A stretch of 37,579 nucleotides of DNA, taken from Luminiphilus sp. Lineage in GTDB: Bacteria; Pseudomonadota; Gammaproteobacteria; Pseudomonadales; Halieaceae. Shown one piece after another: positions 35,796-37,579 of this stretch; within the stretch, counting starts at the first letter, position 1; each line of letters starts with the position of its first letter. Below the pieces are notes generated by a model that was given only the letters and a program-made list of their open reading frames with translations, made no database searches and was not told the origin of the DNA. The stretch spans positions 1 to 37,579 of the forward strand of contig JADHQG010000012.1 of NCBI GenBank assembly GCA_016778045.1, written 5' to 3'. Made by a program: the position numbers and the translations under genes.

Positions 35796-35862
35796 TATTT
35801 TTCTCCTTGGTTTGATGTCATTCGGTACTGATGCGTGGCGTGTCGCTATCTTACAGCGAGGG

Positions 35863-36966
35863 CTAGGACGGCGAGAGTGCCATGAATTCCTTCAGCGCTT
35901 CTCCTTTTGAGCAGACCCAACTTTCCAGTGCAGTGATGCGCTTGAAAAAGTGGCCGACGATATACTCATCTGTCGTCGCGATGCCGCCGTGCAGCTGAAT
36001 TGCTTCTTGGGAGACTTTTCTGCCGACCGTGGCTGCTTTGACTTTTGCGGCCCGGGCGAAGCGAGCAGCGTCGTCATGACCGCTATCAGAGGCATTGCAG
36101 GCGGCATAAATCAGTGACCGTGTGAGTTCGGTCTGGATCAGCATATTGGACATGCGGTGCTGTAGCGCCTGAAATGAAGCCAAAGGCTGTCCAAACTGCA
36201 CACGTTGCTTGGTGTAGTCCACGGTGGTGTCGAGTGCGGCCTGGGTTGCGCCTAGCGTCTCGGCACTGCTCAGTGTCATCGCCAGCGCCCGGTAGGCCTC
36301 CAGCGCGTCGGTGGCAGGCTGCCCTTGCAGCAGGATGTGGTCAGCGTCGAGCACGAGATCGAATCGGCAGTTCATGCCGCCACGTCCATCATGAGTGGGG
36401 AAGCTGTCACACTCAACGCCATCGGCTGTCGTTGGGACAAGCACCCAGGCCAGACCGTCTTCGCTCTGCGCGAGTACCGTCAAATGAGTGGCAGAGGCGC
36501 CGGCGCTGATCCAGTGCTTCGCGCCTGAGAGATGCCAACTGCCGTCGGTGTGGGTCAGTGTGGTAGTGGGTGTGAGTCGCGAGGCAGTCTCAGCCTCGTC
36601 AATGGCCGCAACCGGTATCAATTGCCCCTCGGCCACTCGCGGTAAAAGGCTTTCTTGCCGCCGGCTGACGCCGATAATGGCGTGCGTTGCAGCCAGTGCG
36701 TCGATCAGAGGTTCTGTAACAAGAAACTGACCACACAGTTCGGCCAGTATGGCCATCTCCCGGGTGCCCATTCCTAGCCCCCCAAACTCCTCCGCGACGG
36801 GCAGCGCCAGCCAGCCCATTTCCGCAAAAGCCTGCCACTGATTTGGATCGCTATAGATACCCTCGGCAATCCGCTCACGTCGCTGGTTGAAGTCATAGCT
36901 GTCTCGCAGATAGCGCTCTGCGGCGTCCTTCAGGAGCGTCTGATCTTCTGTCATCTGTGCTGACAC
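35863..36966 (-). CDS. Acyl-CoA dehydrogenase family protein (subunit-like)
   Basis: A 367-residue flavoprotein of the acyl-CoA dehydrogenase family. The N-terminal helical domain (YLRDSYDFNQRRE), middle beta domain (LSGAKHWISAGASATHLTVLAQ), and C-terminal helical domain (TVDYTKQRVQFGQPLASFQALQHRMSNM) and QEAIQLHGGIATTDEY are clear. It lacks a YEGT motif with the MCAD-type catalytic Glu. A GTG at 36966 starts the track ORF; the ATG at 36954 (MTEDQTLLKDAA) is an alternative and neither has a strong ribosome-binding site. It lies three bases after the partial dehydrogenase gene, so the two are coupled and may form one enzyme. Confidence 0.9.
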   Translation of the reverse strand: MSAQMTEDQTLLKDAAERYLRDSYDFNQRRERIAEGIYSDPNQWQAFAEMGWLALPVAEEFGGLGMGTREMAILAELCGQFLVTEPLIDALAATHAIIGVSRRQESLLPRVAEGQLIPVAAIDEAETASRLTPTTTLTHTDGSWHLSGAKHWISAGASATHLTVLAQSEDGLAWVLVPTTADGVECDSFPTHDGRGGMNCRFDLVLDADHILLQGQPATDALEAYRALAMTLSSAETLGATQAALDTTVDYTKQRVQFGQPLASFQALQHRMSNMLIQTELTRSLIYAACNASDSGHDDAARFARAAKVKAATVGRKVSQEAIQLHGGIATTDEYIVGHFFKRITALESWVCSKGEALKEFMALSPS

Positions 36967-36969
36967 GGT

Positions 36970-37579
36970 TCAGAGCCCCAGAACGTGTTTGGCGATGATG
37001 CCGCGTTGAATTTCGGCGGTGCCGCCGTAAATTGTGGTGGCGCGACTGTTGATGTATTCCGCCATGGTGGTCACGCATTCGGCAGGTGCGGCCGTATCGC
37101 CGGTGTAGTCTGGCGCAAGCACCTCACTCTGCCAGGGCATGGCGCTCTGGCCTGCGGCTTCTATCAAGAGTTCGGCGCAGCGCTGGCCCAGTTCCGTGCC
37201 CGAGACCTTGACCAGAGAAGATAAAGCGCCGGGGTTGTCCCCCGCAGACAGGCTGCCTTTGATGCGCAGTTCGGTCTGCTCCAATGCCATGACATCGATT
37301 TCGGTCTCTGCCACCCGGTAGACGTAAGTCGGATCGTCTGCTGCGCGGCTATTTGGATTCGCTATGGTACGGCGTAACTTGCCCAGCTGTTTTTTCAGCT
37401 CGATAGTGAAGTGCTGCCCGCCGCGCTCAAATTCCAGCAAATACTTGGCCACCGTCCAGCCTTGATTCTCCTCGCCCAGCAGGTTGGCAACGGGCACACG
37501 GACGTTTTCGAAAAACACCTGGCACTGCTCGACCTCGCCGTCCAGGCTTGGGAAAGGGGCCACCGTGATGCCCGGAGTG
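36970..37579 (-). CDS. Acyl-CoA dehydrogenase, C-terminal half (runs off the right edge)
   Basis: About 200 residues of a second acyl-CoA dehydrogenase, open to the window edge (TPGITVAPFPSLDGE continues upstream of the track start at 37563). FENVRVPVANLLGEENQGW opens the visible helical domain, followed by YLLEFERGGQ, and the end is IYGGTAEIQRGIIAKHVLGL. At the position where MCAD has the catalytic glutamate in a YEGT motif, this protein has YGGT. A glutamate in FERGG, at the place used by long-chain and isovaleryl-type enzymes, could substitute. The 5' part is not visible. Confidence 0.92.
   Translation of the reverse strand, partial: TPGITVAPFPSLDGEVEQCQVFFENVRVPVANLLGEENQGWTVAKYLLEFERGGQHFTIELKKQLGKLRRTIANPNSRAADDPTYVYRVAETEIDVMALEQTELRIKGSLSAGDNPGALSSLVKVSGTELGQRCAELLIEAAGQSAMPWQSEVLAPDYTGDTAAPAECVTTMAEYINSRATTIYGGTAEIQRGIIAKHVLGL

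Overview
The window reads as a chromosomal stretch of a free-living, probably marine gammaproteobacterium. The evidence is gene order and protein families: argH divergent from hemC-hemD-hemX-hemY, trxA-rho-ubiD in one direction, hslO-pckA, a PilU-type ATPase, a DinG helicase and YqcC, all arrangements familiar from gammaproteobacteria. Placement near the OM60/NOR5 (Halieaceae) group is an inference from overall flavour (polyhydroxyalkanoate genes, acyl-CoA dehydrogenase pairs), not something I could test. The DNA is moderately GC-rich, genes are tightly packed, and I see no insertion sequence, prophage, CRISPR array, tRNA or rRNA. No stretch longer than about 300 bases lacks a gene; the longest are about 290 bp (21116-21405) and 278 bp (7698-7975).

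Layout. Bases 1-542 hold the 5' part of argH on the minus strand (absent from the ORF track because its stop lies outside the window). The haem/tetrapyrrole operon hemC-hemD-hemX-hemY runs plus (664-4641) and meets ubiD-rho-trxA running minus (8302-4653). Then come a GIY-YIG protein, a TIGR02444 family protein and an FKBP lipoprotein on plus, closed by a clear intrinsic terminator at 10036-10062. gshA (minus) and pilU (plus) diverge from a 170-bp region with two inverted repeats. From 13026 to 18327, on minus, lie a DUF1631 protein and a likely moaA-MoxR ATPase-VWA (CoxE-like) operon. A DASS (SLC13) transporter diverges from moaA.

From 19855 to 21888 (minus) are a Prx5-type peroxiredoxin, a PhaD-like TetR regulator and a phasin-like Lys/Ala-rich protein. 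Two unrelated sets of short degenerate tandem repeats flank the regulator, and this is the most unusual non-coding structure in the window. A membrane-anchored haloalkane-dehalogenase-like hydrolase and an RND efflux pair (adaptor plus permease, no outer-membrane partner) follow on plus. Then come pckA and hslO (minus), a small PHA-granule-family protein, rpsT with a TTG start, a small membrane protein, a PlsC-type acyltransferase, dinG and yqcC. The right end is a minus-strand lipid-catabolism block: a partial acyl-CoA dehydrogenase, a second acyl-CoA dehydrogenase and a short-chain dehydrogenase.

Most of the window is core metabolism and maintenance. I found no strong case for a wholly new defence or mobile system. 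The best leads are the tandem repeats around the phaD-like gene, the moaA-MoxR-VWA unit, the acyl-CoA dehydrogenase pair in which the usual C-terminal catalytic glutamate is missing, and structured leaders upstream of rho, gshA and pckA.
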